A DNA stretch of 64,000 bases from an uncultured Paracoccaceae bacterium (GTDB lineage Bacteria; Pseudomonadota; Alphaproteobacteria; Rhodobacterales; Rhodobacteraceae). Where the stretch lies: contig CANMQJ010000016.1 of the NCBI GenBank assembly GCA_947500005.1, positions 62,001 through 126,000 on the forward strand. The letters are read 5' to 3'. Positions 37,003-45,677 of this stretch are shown piece by piece. The notes beneath the pieces were generated by a model. That model was not told where the DNA came from. It ran no database searches and was given only the letters and a program-made list of their open reading frames with translations. The position numbers and the translations under genes were made by a program. The first letter of the stretch is position 1. Each line of letters opens with the position of its first letter.

Positions 37003-37836
37003 ATGACCTATACCCGTTTCGCTGCGATGATCGCGACATCCACCGTCGTGATGCTCGTGCTGATGTATCTCAATACCTACGCGTTCGAGCATGTCTTCTA
37101 CTCGGAAACCCGCGTCTACATGGCGATCCTGATGGGGGCCACGATGGCCTTTGTCATGATGGGGTTCATGCGCTCGATGTATCCCAGCCGCATGGTCAAT
37201 CTCGCCATCTTCGCCGGAAGCATCGCGGTCTTCGCGCTGTCGCTCTGGCTGGTGCGCAGCCAGACCACGGTGCAGGGGGCCAGTTTCATGCGTGCGATGA
37301 TCCCGCACCACTCCATCGCCGTGATGACCTCAAAGCGGTCCGAGTTGGAGGATGCGCGGGTGCAGAAGTTGGCTGGCGAGATCTGGCGCGCCCAGCAGAA
37401 GGAGATGGCCGAGATGCGCGCGCTGATCGCCGATCTGGAGGCCGGGAACGTCGTGACCGATATCTACGAAGACCCGCCTGCCAAGGTCGGCAGCGTCGGA
37501 GATGCGCTGAACAACACGCTGCTCGCCGGGCTGGACCCGTCCCCCCTGCCGCGCGACGAGGCCGGCCCGGCCCTGCCCGAGGGTGCGACCTGTACCTTCC
37601 GTCGCACGCGAGAGGCCGATCCGATCCTCTGGGCCGGTGCCGATGGCGAGGCTGCAGCGATGAAGCTCAACGGCGTGATCGTCCCGCTCCAGGGAACCGG
37701 GGAAGGCGCGTTCGGCGCAGATGGCCTGACCATGCGTGTGGCGCCGGTCGATGGCGGTTGGCGCGCGAATGCCGAACTGACCTTCGCGCTCGACCCCGGC
37801 CCGACCGCCGCCTATCGCGGCTTCTGGTCCTGCTGA
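37003..37836 (+). CDS. DUF305 protein with N-terminal membrane helices and C-terminal extra domain
   Basis: A 277-residue protein. Three hydrophobic helices (about 8-85) are followed by a DUF305 segment containing ASFMRAMIPHHSIAVMTS, the family His-His pair often involved in copper or other metal handling. After about residue 165 a separate ~110-residue domain begins (ATCTFRRTREADPILWAGAD) that I do not recognise, with two cysteines. The combined layout suggests a membrane-tethered periplasmic metal-responsive protein. AAAGGAGAGG sits just before the ATG. Confidence 0.82.
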   Translation: MTYTRFAAMIATSTVVMLVLMYLNTYAFEHVFYSETRVYMAILMGATMAFVMMGFMRSMYPSRMVNLAIFAGSIAVFALSLWLVRSQTTVQGASFMRAMIPHHSIAVMTSKRSELEDARVQKLAGEIWRAQQKEMAEMRALIADLEAGNVVTDIYEDPPAKVGSVGDALNNTLLAGLDPSPLPRDEAGPALPEGATCTFRRTREADPILWAGADGEAAAMKLNGVIVPLQGTGEGAFGADGLTMRVAPVDGGWRANAELTFALDPGPTAAYRGFWSC

Positions 37837-37854
37837 CCCGCCTGCCCATCTTCT

Positions 37855-37916
37855 CGTTGGCAAATACCAGCGGGTGTGAATTGGCGCGTCACGGGCCACG
37901 AGGGGGCAGCGCCCGC
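37855..37916. repeat. palindromic repetitive element, copy 2
   Basis: CGTTGGCAAATACCAGCGGG, then the GAGGGGGCAGCGCCCGC hairpin, mirrors the order of parts at 35424-35478. It lies between the convergent DUF305 and LacI-type genes. Confidence 0.55.
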
Positions 37917-38929
37917 TAGCGCGACACAGGCGGGGGGCCCGCGCTGTCACGCCGGATGAACTCGATCTCGATCACGTCGGACGGCCCTGTGCGGGTGCCG
38001 GTCTCGATCATGTCCAGCAGCAACTCGGCCGCGCGGATGCCGATCTGCGTGCGCGGCTGGCGGATGGTGGTGAGCGCCGGGCTCAGGTGCTGGACGATCT
38101 CGATATTGTCGAACCCCACGATGGACAGTTCGCGCGGCACATGGATTCCCGCCCGTTGGACCGCGCCGAGGAAGCCCACCGCCATCTCGTCCGAGGAAAA
38201 GAACAATGCCGTCGGGCGATCCTTCATCGCCAGCCAGACCCGTGCCGCCGCCGCTCCGGAATCCATGCTGAAATCGCCCTCGAGGATCCAGTCCTCGCGC
38301 AGCGGCAAGCCGACCGAGACCATCGCCTCGCGAAAACCTCTCAGCCGCTCCTCGGTCAGGACATTGCCGCGCGGCCCGGTGACATGACCGATGGCGCGAT
38401 GGCCGAGCTGCGCGAAATGGCCAACCGCCATCGCCGCGCCCCGCCCGTTCTCGACCCGGACCGAGGGCAGGTCGCGCCCCATCCACTCGCAGGCCATCAC
38501 CACCGGCGGGCGGCCCGGGTGCTCCAGCGCATCCGGCGAGAGCGAGCCGTCGAGCAGCACCAGCCCGTCCGCCTGGCCCGAGGTCAGGTAATGCGCCAAC
38601 AACTGGTCGGGATCCGGCCCCGACTGGGTATCGGCGATCAACATCCCGTATTGCGCGGGGGTCAGGACCGAGGCCAGCCCGGCAAGGATCTGCGAGAAGA
38701 ACGGGTTGGCGATGTTGGGCAGCAGCACGATCACCGACCCGGTGCGCTGCCGCCGCAGGTTCGAGGCGGTGGTGTTGACACGGTATCCAGTCTCGGCGAC
38801 GGCGTTCAGAACCGCCTCCCGAGTCGCGGCCGCAACCACCGAGGGCTTGGACAGCGTCCGGCTGACGGTCGCGGTCGAGACGCCCGCGGCCTTTGCAACA
38901 TCTTGAATCGTGGCGATCTTTCGGTCCAT
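37916..38929 (-). CDS. LacI-family transcriptional regulator of the sugar cluster
   Basis: A 337-residue repressor. The helix-turn-helix reads TIQDVAKAAGVSTATVSRTL near residues 7-26, followed by the hinge helix and a ribose-binding-protein-like sensor domain (IVLLPNIANPFFSQILAGL, VVMACEWMGRD, IVGFDNIEI). The ATG at 38929 is preceded by GAGGGG. It is divergent from the sugar cluster, with two operator-like palindromes in the gap, so it probably represses the cluster and itself until the sugar is present. Confidence 0.93.
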   Translation of the reverse strand: MDRKIATIQDVAKAAGVSTATVSRTLSKPSVVAAATREAVLNAVAETGYRVNTTASNLRRQRTGSVIVLLPNIANPFFSQILAGLASVLTPAQYGMLIADTQSGPDPDQLLAHYLTSGQADGLVLLDGSLSPDALEHPGRPPVVMACEWMGRDLPSVRVENGRGAAMAVGHFAQLGHRAIGHVTGPRGNVLTEERLRGFREAMVSVGLPLREDWILEGDFSMDSGAAAARVWLAMKDRPTALFFSSDEMAVGFLGAVQRAGIHVPRELSIVGFDNIEIVQHLSPALTTIRQPRTQIGIRAAELLLDMIETGTRTGPSDVIEIEFIRRDSAGPPPVSR

Positions 38930-38973
38930 TCCATCCCCTCTTGAACGGTCAGAATGGCCTGCGAGAAAGTTCT

Positions 38974-39019
38974 TGTAAACGATTTCATTCTTTGTCACCC
39001 TCTCTTGCAAACGATTACA
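38974..39019. promoter_or_regulatory. two LacI-type operators in the divergent promoter
   Basis: TGTAAACGATTTCA (38974-38987) and TGCAAACGATTACA (39006-39019) both match the LacI-family consensus TGnAAnCGnTTnCA and lie 32 bp apart, three helical turns. They sit between the regulator and the TIM-barrel gene, so cooperative or looped repression of both is plausible. Confidence 0.85.
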
Positions 39020-39059
39020 TGCGTGCCGAGGGAGGAAATCGGCACGCGGGAGGACTGCC

Positions 39060-40115
39060 GTGAAAACGATCAAGGGACCCGCCCTCTTTCTTGCGCAATT
39101 CGCAGGCGACGCCGCGCCTTTCGACAGCTGGGCGGGGATCACCCGATGGGCGGCGGAATGCGGCTACGAAGGCGCGCAGGTGCCCAGCTGGGATGCGCGG
39201 CTGATCAACCTCGACAAGGCCGCCGAGAGCAAGGGCTATTGCGATGACTGGGCGGGGCAGGCCCGCGAGAACGGCGTCGCGGTGACCGAGCTTTCCTGCC
39301 ACCTGCAAGGCCAGCTTGTCGCGGTGCACCCCGCCTATGACGCGGCTTTCGACGGGTTCGCCGATCCATCCGTGCGCGGCGACCCGCGCGGGCGGCAGGA
39401 CTGGGCGGTCGACCAGGTCCGCAAGGCGATCCGCGCCTCGGCCAATCTGGGCCTGACGGCTCTGCCGACGTTTTCGGGCGCCCTGGCCTGGCCCTATGCC
39501 TATCCCTGGCCGCAGCGGCCCGCCGGACTGGTCGAGATGGCCTTCGACGAGTTGGCCCGGCGCTGGCGGCCGCTGCTGGATCTTGCCGACGAGAATGGCG
39601 TCTCTCTCTGCTACGAGATCCATCCCGGCGAGGACCTGCATGACGGCGCCAGCTTCGAGATGTTTCTCGAACGGGTAAACGAACATCCGCGCGCCATGAT
39701 GCTCTACGATCCCAGCCATTATGTGCTGCAATGCCTCGATTACCTCGACAATCTGGACATCTACGCCGAACGGATCGGCGCCTTTCACGTCAAGGATGCC
39801 GAGTTCAACCCGACCGGGCGGCAGGGTGTCTATGGCGGCTTTCAGCCCTGGGTGAACCGGGCCGGGCGGTTCCGCTCGCTGGGCGACGGGCAGGTGGATT
39901 TCGGCGCGGTCTTCTCGAAACTCGCCGCGATGGACTTCGACGGCTGGGCCGTCGTGGAATGGGAATGCGCGCTCAAGCACCCCGAGGACGGCGCGCGCGA
40001 GGGGGCGCAATTCGTCCGCGATCACATCATCCGCGTGACGCCCCATGCCTTCGACGATTTCGCGGCCGGCAGCACGGACGAGGCCGCCAACCGCCGGATG
40101 CTGGGGCTGACATGA
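39060..40115 (+). CDS. sugar isomerase/epimerase-like TIM-barrel protein
   Basis: A 351-residue protein of the xylose-isomerase-like TIM-barrel superfamily. Metal-binding positions are recognisable in CYEIHPGEDLHDG, YDPSHYVLQCL and FHVKDAEFNPTG, as in sugar-phosphate isomerases/epimerases and ketoglycoside-processing enzymes. A GTG start at 39060 is used, with GGGAGG upstream. The stop overlaps the next gene (ATGA). The exact substrate is not determinable. Pairing with a Gfo/Idh/MocA dehydrogenase suggests an oxidised-sugar intermediate. Confidence 0.88.
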   Translation: MKTIKGPALFLAQFAGDAAPFDSWAGITRWAAECGYEGAQVPSWDARLINLDKAAESKGYCDDWAGQARENGVAVTELSCHLQGQLVAVHPAYDAAFDGFADPSVRGDPRGRQDWAVDQVRKAIRASANLGLTALPTFSGALAWPYAYPWPQRPAGLVEMAFDELARRWRPLLDLADENGVSLCYEIHPGEDLHDGASFEMFLERVNEHPRAMMLYDPSHYVLQCLDYLDNLDIYAERIGAFHVKDAEFNPTGRQGVYGGFQPWVNRAGRFRSLGDGQVDFGAVFSKLAAMDFDGWAVVEWECALKHPEDGAREGAQFVRDHIIRVTPHAFDDFAAGSTDEAANRRMLGLT

Positions 40116-41269
40116 GCCGATTTGCCGACAGGACGGGCCCGATCCGGCTGGGCATGGTGGGCGGCGGCCAGGGCGCCATGATCGGTGCCGTGCACCGGAT
40201 CGCCGCGCGCCTCGACGGCCGGTTCGAGCTTGTCGCCGGCGCGCTCTCCTCGACCGGGGACAAGGCGCTGGCCTCTGCCGCCGCGATCGGGCTTTCGCCC
40301 GAACGCTCCTATACAGACCATGTCGCGATGGCCCGGCGCGAGGCCCGGCTCAAGGACGGGATCGAGGCGGTCGCAATCACCGTGCCCAACCACATGCACC
40401 TGCCTGTCGCGCGCGAATTCCTGAAACGCGGCATCCATGTCATCTGTGACAAGCCGCTCACCGGAACGCTTGCAGATGCAAAAAAGATGCGCGCGGCGGC
40501 CGAGAAATCCGACGCCCTGTTCATCCTGACGCATAATTACACCGGCTATCCGCTGATCCGCGAGGCAAGGGCGCGGATCGACCGCGGCGATCTGGGTCAG
40601 ATCCGGCTGGTGCAGGTGGAATACGCCCAGGACTGGCTGGCCGAGGCACCGGCGCCGGACAACAAGCAGGCCGAATGGCGCACCGATCCCGCGAAAAGCG
40701 GGGCGGGCGGGGCGACCGGCGATATCGGCACCCATGCCTGGAATCTCCTGCGCTTCGTCACCGGGCTGGCGCCCGAGGCGATTGCCGCCGATCTGCAAAG
40801 CTTCGTCCCCGGCCGCGCGCTGGACGACAACGCGCATGTGATGCTGCGCTTCAAGGGCGGCGCGCGCGGAATGCTCTGGTGCAGCCAGGTTGCGGCGGGC
40901 GAGGAAAACAACCTCTCCCTGCGGGTCTATGGCACCAAGGCCGGGCTGGAATGGCGGCAGGAAAACCCGAACGAATTGCGCGTGACGCCCCGGGGCGGGT
41001 CCACGACGATCATCACGCGCGGGTCCGCAGACACCACAGACGGGTCGCGCCGCCTGACCCGCGTGCCGCCCGGCCATCCCGAAGGGTTCCTGGAAGCCTT
41101 CGCAAATATCTACGGCGAGGCCGCCGAGGCGATCCGCGCGGCGCGCACGGGCGCCCCCCTGCCCGAGGGCGTCACCTTTCCGACCCTTGCGGACGGGATC
41201 GAGGGCGTAAGCTTCGTGGAGGCCTGCGTGCGCTCCTCGAAACGCAATGCGGCCTGGGTGACGCCATGA
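40112..41269 (+). CDS. Gfo/Idh/MocA family sugar dehydrogenase
   Basis: A 385-residue NAD(P)-dependent oxidoreductase. The N-terminal Rossmann loop GMVGGGQGAMIGAVHR and the CDKPLTG stretch (the family's E/D-K-P lysine) are present. GGATGDIGTHAWNLLRF is the usual second-domain block with the catalytic histidine. Such enzymes oxidise inositols, glycosides or anhydrosugars at C3 in clusters with TIM-barrel partners. ATGA overlaps link it on both sides, so it is cotranslated with the isomerase-like and ABC genes. Confidence 0.92.
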   Translation: MSRFADRTGPIRLGMVGGGQGAMIGAVHRIAARLDGRFELVAGALSSTGDKALASAAAIGLSPERSYTDHVAMARREARLKDGIEAVAITVPNHMHLPVAREFLKRGIHVICDKPLTGTLADAKKMRAAAEKSDALFILTHNYTGYPLIREARARIDRGDLGQIRLVQVEYAQDWLAEAPAPDNKQAEWRTDPAKSGAGGATGDIGTHAWNLLRFVTGLAPEAIAADLQSFVPGRALDDNAHVMLRFKGGARGMLWCSQVAAGEENNLSLRVYGTKAGLEWRQENPNELRVTPRGGSTTIITRGSADTTDGSRRLTRVPPGHPEGFLEAFANIYGEAAEAIRAARTGAPLPEGVTFPTLADGIEGVSFVEACVRSSKRNAAWVTP

Positions 41270-42765
41270 GCGCGGTTCTCGAAGCGCGCGGGGTCACCCG
41301 CTCCTTCGGCCCGATCCGGGTGCTGCACGGCATCGATTTCGCGCTGCTCCCGGGCGAGGTGCACGCGCTGATCGGCGAGAACGGCGCGGGCAAGTCCACG
41401 ATGATGAAGATCCTTGGCGGATACCTGTCGCCGACCGAGGGCGAGCTGCTGCTCGATGGCCAGCCCGTCCGCTTTGCCGACCAGCGCGACGCCGAAAGCG
41501 CGGGCATCCTGATGATCCACCAGGAATTCAACCTCGCCCTGCAACTGACGGTCGAGGAGAATCTCTTCCTCGGCCGCGAGAAACGGCGCGGTATCTTCCT
41601 CGACAAGGCCGCGATGCGGGACGAGGCGCGCGACCTGCTGGCCCGGCTCGACTGCCATGTGAACCCGCGCGCGCGCATCCGCGACCTGTCGGTTCCTGAC
41701 CGGCAGATGGTCGAGATCGCCCGCGCAATCGGGCGCAACGCGCGCGTCCTGATCATGGATGAACCGACCGCCGTCCTCACCGGCCGCGAAACCGACGTGC
41801 TGCTGGGCCAGATCGAGCGGCTCAGGGCGCAGGGCACGGCAATTCTCTACACGTCACACAAGCTCGACGAGATCGCCCGCATCGCCGACCGGGTCACTGT
41901 CCTGCGCGACGGCAGCCATATCACCACCCGCCCGGCCAAGGGCTTTACCGAACATGGCATGGCCGAGGCGATGGTGGGGCGCGAACTGTCGGACCTCTTT
42001 CCGCCCAAGCCCGTCGCGGGCGACGACATCGTGCTGGAGGTCGAGAGCCTGACCGTTCCGGGCAAGGTGCGCGACGCCTCCTTCTCCCTGCGCAGGGGCG
42101 AAGTGCTGGGCTTTGCCGGGCTGGTCGGATCCGGCCGGACCGAGCTGATGGAGGCGATCGTGGGCCTGCGCCCCGCGACCGGAGCCGTGCGCGTCAACGG
42201 CAAGCCGCTGGCGGCGGGCTCGGTTCTGGCCGCGCGCAAGGCGGGGCTGGTCTACCTGACCGAGGACCGCAAGGAAAAGGGCCTGCTGCTGGGCAAATCG
42301 CTGACCGAGAACCTGACCCTTCTGGCGCTCGACCGGTTCGGCACGCTCACCATCGACAAGCGGGCCGAGGACAAGGCGCTGACCCGCGCGATTTCCGACT
42401 TCGACATCCGCGTCAAGGACCGCGGCATGACCGCGGGCAGCCTGTCGGGAGGCAACCAGCAAAAGCTGCTGCTGGCCAAGACCATGCTGGCCGAACCCCA
42501 GATCGTCATCATAGACGAGCCGACGCGCGGCATCGACATCGGCACCAAGCAGCAGATCTACGATTTCATCGCCGCCCTCGCGGCGCAGGGCAAGAGCGTG
42601 ATCGTCGTCTCCTCGGAACTGGCCGAGGTGATCGGCCTGGCCGACCGCGTGATCGTGATGGGCAGGGGCCACATCGCGGGCGAACTGACCGGCGACGCCA
42701 TCACCGAGGACGCCATCCTGCGCCGCGCCATGGGCGTCGGCGAACTGACCGGAGCAAGCGCATGA
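41266..42765 (+). CDS. sugar ABC transporter ATP-binding protein (RbsA type)
   Basis: A 499-residue double ATPase of the carbohydrate CUT2 family. The first half has Walker A GENGAGKST and a degenerate signature (LSVPDRQMVE). The second half has an atypical P-loop GLVGSGRTE and a full signature LSGGNQQK, with IIDEPTRGIDIG as its Walker B. That asymmetry is normal for RbsA/MglA proteins. ATGA overlaps tie it to its neighbours. Confidence 0.95.
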   Translation: MSAVLEARGVTRSFGPIRVLHGIDFALLPGEVHALIGENGAGKSTMMKILGGYLSPTEGELLLDGQPVRFADQRDAESAGILMIHQEFNLALQLTVEENLFLGREKRRGIFLDKAAMRDEARDLLARLDCHVNPRARIRDLSVPDRQMVEIARAIGRNARVLIMDEPTAVLTGRETDVLLGQIERLRAQGTAILYTSHKLDEIARIADRVTVLRDGSHITTRPAKGFTEHGMAEAMVGRELSDLFPPKPVAGDDIVLEVESLTVPGKVRDASFSLRRGEVLGFAGLVGSGRTELMEAIVGLRPATGAVRVNGKPLAAGSVLAARKAGLVYLTEDRKEKGLLLGKSLTENLTLLALDRFGTLTIDKRAEDKALTRAISDFDIRVKDRGMTAGSLSGGNQQKLLLAKTMLAEPQIVIIDEPTRGIDIGTKQQIYDFIAALAAQGKSVIVVSSELAEVIGLADRVIVMGRGHIAGELTGDAITEDAILRRAMGVGELTGASA

Positions 42766-43766
42766 CCGACACCACCGGCGAGACGACCGCAGGTCCGCGC
42801 CGCCCCCGCCTCAACCTGCACGTATTGGGGCCGGTGCTGGCGCTGATCGCGCTCATCATTCTCGGCGCCTCGCTCAACAGCAATTTCCTGAGCTACGGCA
42901 ACGTCACCAACGTTCTGGCCCGCTCGGCCTTCATCGGCATCATCGCCGTCGGCATGACCTTCGTCATCACCGCGGGCGGCATCGACCTGTCGGTGGGATC
43001 GATGGCGGCCTTTGTCGCGGGGGTGATGATCCTGGCCATGAACGCGATGATCCCGACACTGGGCATCGGGGTGCCGCTGATCGTGGCGGGCATGACGGTG
43101 GCGCTGCTGGCCGGGCTGGGGGCGGGGCTCATCAACGGGTTCCTGATATCCAAGGTGGGTATCGAGGCCTTCATCGTCACCCTGGGCTCGATGGGGATCT
43201 ACCGTTCGCTCACCACATGGCTGGCCGATGGCGGCACGCTCTCGCTCGATTTCGACGCCCGCAGTTTCTATCGCCCCGTCTATTACGATGGCATCCTGGG
43301 CATCGCCTGGCCGATCATCGTCTTCGCCCTGGTCGCGATCCTGGGCGAACTCGCGATGCGCAAGACGCCCTTCGGCCGTCATTGCGCCGCGCTCGGCGCG
43401 AACGAACAGGTGGCGCGCTATTCGGCGGTCAAGGTCGATCGGGTGCGCATGGCGACCTATGTCCTGCTGGGCATGCTCGTGGGCGTCGCCACCATCATGT
43501 ATGTCCCCCGCCTGGGCTCGGCCTCGGGTTCCACCGGCGTCTTGTGGGAGCTCGAGGCCATCGCCGCCGTCATCATCGGCGGCACCGTCCTCAAGGGCGG
43601 GTTCGGCCGGGTCTGGGGCACCGTGGTCGGCGTTCTGATCCTCAGCCTGATCGACAACATCCTGAACCTCGCCTCGATCGTCAGCCCGTATCTCAACGGC
43701 GCGATCCAGGGCGTCATCGTCATTCTCGCTGTGGTCCTGCAGCGGGAAGGAAAGTCCGCCGACTGA
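42762..43766 (+). CDS. sugar ABC transporter permease (RbsC type)
   Basis: A 334-residue CUT2 permease with about nine helices. Recognisable family blocks are GMTFVITAGGIDLSVGSM near residue 65 and AAVIIGGTVLKGGFGRVWGT towards the end. A four-base overlap joins it to the ATPase gene; only one permease is present, which implies a homodimer. Substrate cannot be read from the permease. Confidence 0.95.
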   Translation: MTDTTGETTAGPRRPRLNLHVLGPVLALIALIILGASLNSNFLSYGNVTNVLARSAFIGIIAVGMTFVITAGGIDLSVGSMAAFVAGVMILAMNAMIPTLGIGVPLIVAGMTVALLAGLGAGLINGFLISKVGIEAFIVTLGSMGIYRSLTTWLADGGTLSLDFDARSFYRPVYYDGILGIAWPIIVFALVAILGELAMRKTPFGRHCAALGANEQVARYSAVKVDRVRMATYVLLGMLVGVATIMYVPRLGSASGSTGVLWELEAIAAVIIGGTVLKGGFGRVWGTVVGVLILSLIDNILNLASIVSPYLNGAIQGVIVILAVVLQREGKSAD

Positions 43767-43790
43767 GCGGCAAACACGGGAGGAAACGCA

Positions 43791-44744
43791 ATGAAACGCA
43801 GAGATATCTTCAAGGGCGCGGCACTCGGCCTCGCACTGGCCGCGGCCGGCCCCGCGCTGGCGCAAGACACCAAGGTGATCGGTGTCGCCATCCCCTCGGC
43901 CACGCATGGCTTCATGGGTGGGCTGAACTATCACGCGCAGGCCGCCATCGAACGGCTGGAGGAGACCTATCCCCAGCTCGACTTCGTGCTGGCCACCGCG
44001 GGCGATGCAGGCAAGATGGTCAACGACATCGAGGACATGGTCGCCACCCGCAACATCTCGGCCCTGGTGGTGCTGCCCTTCGAATCCGAACCGCTGACCT
44101 CACCGGTGCAGGCGGTCAAGGAGCAGGGCATCTGGGTCACCGTGGTCGATCGCGGCCTCTCGGTCGAGGGGATCGAGGATCTCTACGTCGCGGGCGACAA
44201 TCCCGGCTTCGGCCGCGTCGCGGGCGAGTATTTCGCCGAGAACCTCGGCGACGGCGACAATATCGTCGTGCTGCGCGGCATTCCCACCACGCTCGACAAC
44301 GAGCGCGTCGATGCCTTCACCGCCGCGATCGATGGCTCGGGCATCAACGTTCTCGACATGCAGCACGGCAACTGGAACCGCGACGACGCCTTCAACGTGA
44401 TGCAGGATTTCCTGTCCAAGTATGACGACATCGACGCGGTCTGGGCCGCCGATGACGACATGGCCGTCGGCGTGCTCGAGGCGATCGACCAGGCCGGCCG
44501 GAATGACGAGATGTGGGTCGTCGGCGGCGCCGGGATGAAGCAGATCATCAAGCGCATGATGGATGGCGACCCGATGCTGCCCGTCAACGTGACCTACCCG
44601 CCCGCGCAGATCGCTACCGCGATCGAGCTGACGGCGCTGGGCCTCGTATCGGACACGCCGGTGGCGGGCCGGTTCATCATCGGCAGCCAGCGGATCACCC
44701 CCGAGAACGCCGAGCAGTACTACTTCCCCGACAGCCCGTTCTGA
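43791..44744 (+). CDS. periplasmic sugar-binding protein (RbsB type)
   Basis: A 317-residue substrate-binding protein of the Peripla_BP_4 group. A signal with an Arg pair (MKRRDIFKGAALGLALAAAG, then ALA-QD) suits Sec or Tat export. The ribose-binding fold shows in VIGVAIPSATHGFMGGLNYH and DIDAVWAADDDMAVGVLEA. GGAGG precedes the ATG. It follows the permease by 24 bp. Confidence 0.93.
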   Translation: MKRRDIFKGAALGLALAAAGPALAQDTKVIGVAIPSATHGFMGGLNYHAQAAIERLEETYPQLDFVLATAGDAGKMVNDIEDMVATRNISALVVLPFESEPLTSPVQAVKEQGIWVTVVDRGLSVEGIEDLYVAGDNPGFGRVAGEYFAENLGDGDNIVVLRGIPTTLDNERVDAFTAAIDGSGINVLDMQHGNWNRDDAFNVMQDFLSKYDDIDAVWAADDDMAVGVLEAIDQAGRNDEMWVVGGAGMKQIIKRMMDGDPMLPVNVTYPPAQIATAIELTALGLVSDTPVAGRFIIGSQRITPENAEQYYFPDSPF

Positions 44745-44764
44745 TCCTATATGAGTGAAAGAGG

Positions 44765-44790
44765 CGGCCCGGCGCATCGCGTCCGGGCCG
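44765..44790 (+). other. hairpin between binding-protein and glucokinase genes
   Basis: Stem CGGCCCGG / CCGGGCCG (44765-44772, 44783-44790), no T-run. Placed in the gap after the binding-protein gene, it may reduce downstream glucokinase expression relative to the binding protein, as is common in ABC operons. Confidence 0.5.
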
Positions 44791-44819
44791 TCCTGCGTTC
44801 CGCAGCAAGGGCCTTGCCT

Positions 44820-45674
44820 ATGACACGACTGGTCGCCGATATCGGGGGCACGAATGCCCGCCTCGCCGTCGCACGGGCGGGCGTGGTCCTTCCGGGATCG
44901 GAACGGCGCTATGCCAATGACGGTTTCGCGGGGTTCGAGGATCTGGCGGAGCGCTACCTCTCCCAGATCCATCCCGGCCCCTTGTCCGAGATCGTGGTGG
45001 CCGTCGCGGGCCCCGTGGGTCCGGGCACGGCGCGGCTGACAAATCGCGGCTGGACCTTCGACGCGGAGGCGCTGTCGCGCCGCTTCGTCGCGCCGCGCGT
45101 GATGCTGATGAATGATCTGGCCGCGCTTGGGCAGGCGCTGGACTCGCTGGGCGAGGACGGGCTGATGACCATTTGCGAGGGCGACGCAACCGGCGGCACC
45201 CAGGCCCTGGTGGCCGGGATCGGCACCGGCTTCAATACCAGCCACGTGCTGTATCGCGGCGCCGACGCCCGCTGCACGCGGGCCGAGTTCGGCCATGTCT
45301 CCCTGCCCCACCCTGTTGCCACGGCCCTGCACGAGCGGTTCGGCGACACGGCACCGGATTTCGCGACCGTCGAGGATTGCTTCTCGGGGCGCGGTTTCGC
45401 GCGGGTGAAAGCCGCTTGCGGCGCGGATGTCGTGGAGTTCTACGGACAACTGACCGGCCTGCTCGCGCGCGAGCTGCGGCTCGCCTTCATGCCCGATGCC
45501 GGGCTCTACTTCGCGGGCAGCGTGGCGCGAGCCATCCTGACGGGCGGTGGCGCCGGGGCCTTTGCGCGCGCCTTCCACGCGCCCACGCCCGTGCCGCTGG
45601 GCGCGCCACCCCCCGTGCGAATGATCATGGACGACATGGCCGCGCTCAAGGGCTGCGCCTCGGTCACTTTCTGA
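44820..45674 (+). CDS. glk: glucokinase (Glk family)
   Basis: ATP-dependent phosphorylation of glucose or a related hexose, 284 residues, which is somewhat short for Glk. Signatures: LVADIGGTNARLAVA at the N-terminus (phosphate-1), LMNDLAALGQAL, VAGIGTGFN and a histidine-containing AEFGHVSLP. Placed last in the sugar operon, it suggests that the imported sugar is processed to free glucose. The ATG at 44820 lies after a long in-frame leader from 44751 that lacks family similarity. Confidence 0.85.
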   Translation: MTRLVADIGGTNARLAVARAGVVLPGSERRYANDGFAGFEDLAERYLSQIHPGPLSEIVVAVAGPVGPGTARLTNRGWTFDAEALSRRFVAPRVMLMNDLAALGQALDSLGEDGLMTICEGDATGGTQALVAGIGTGFNTSHVLYRGADARCTRAEFGHVSLPHPVATALHERFGDTAPDFATVEDCFSGRGFARVKAACGADVVEFYGQLTGLLARELRLAFMPDAGLYFAGSVARAILTGGGAGAFARAFHAPTPVPLGAPPPVRMIMDDMAALKGCASVTF

Positions 45675-45677
45675 CGC

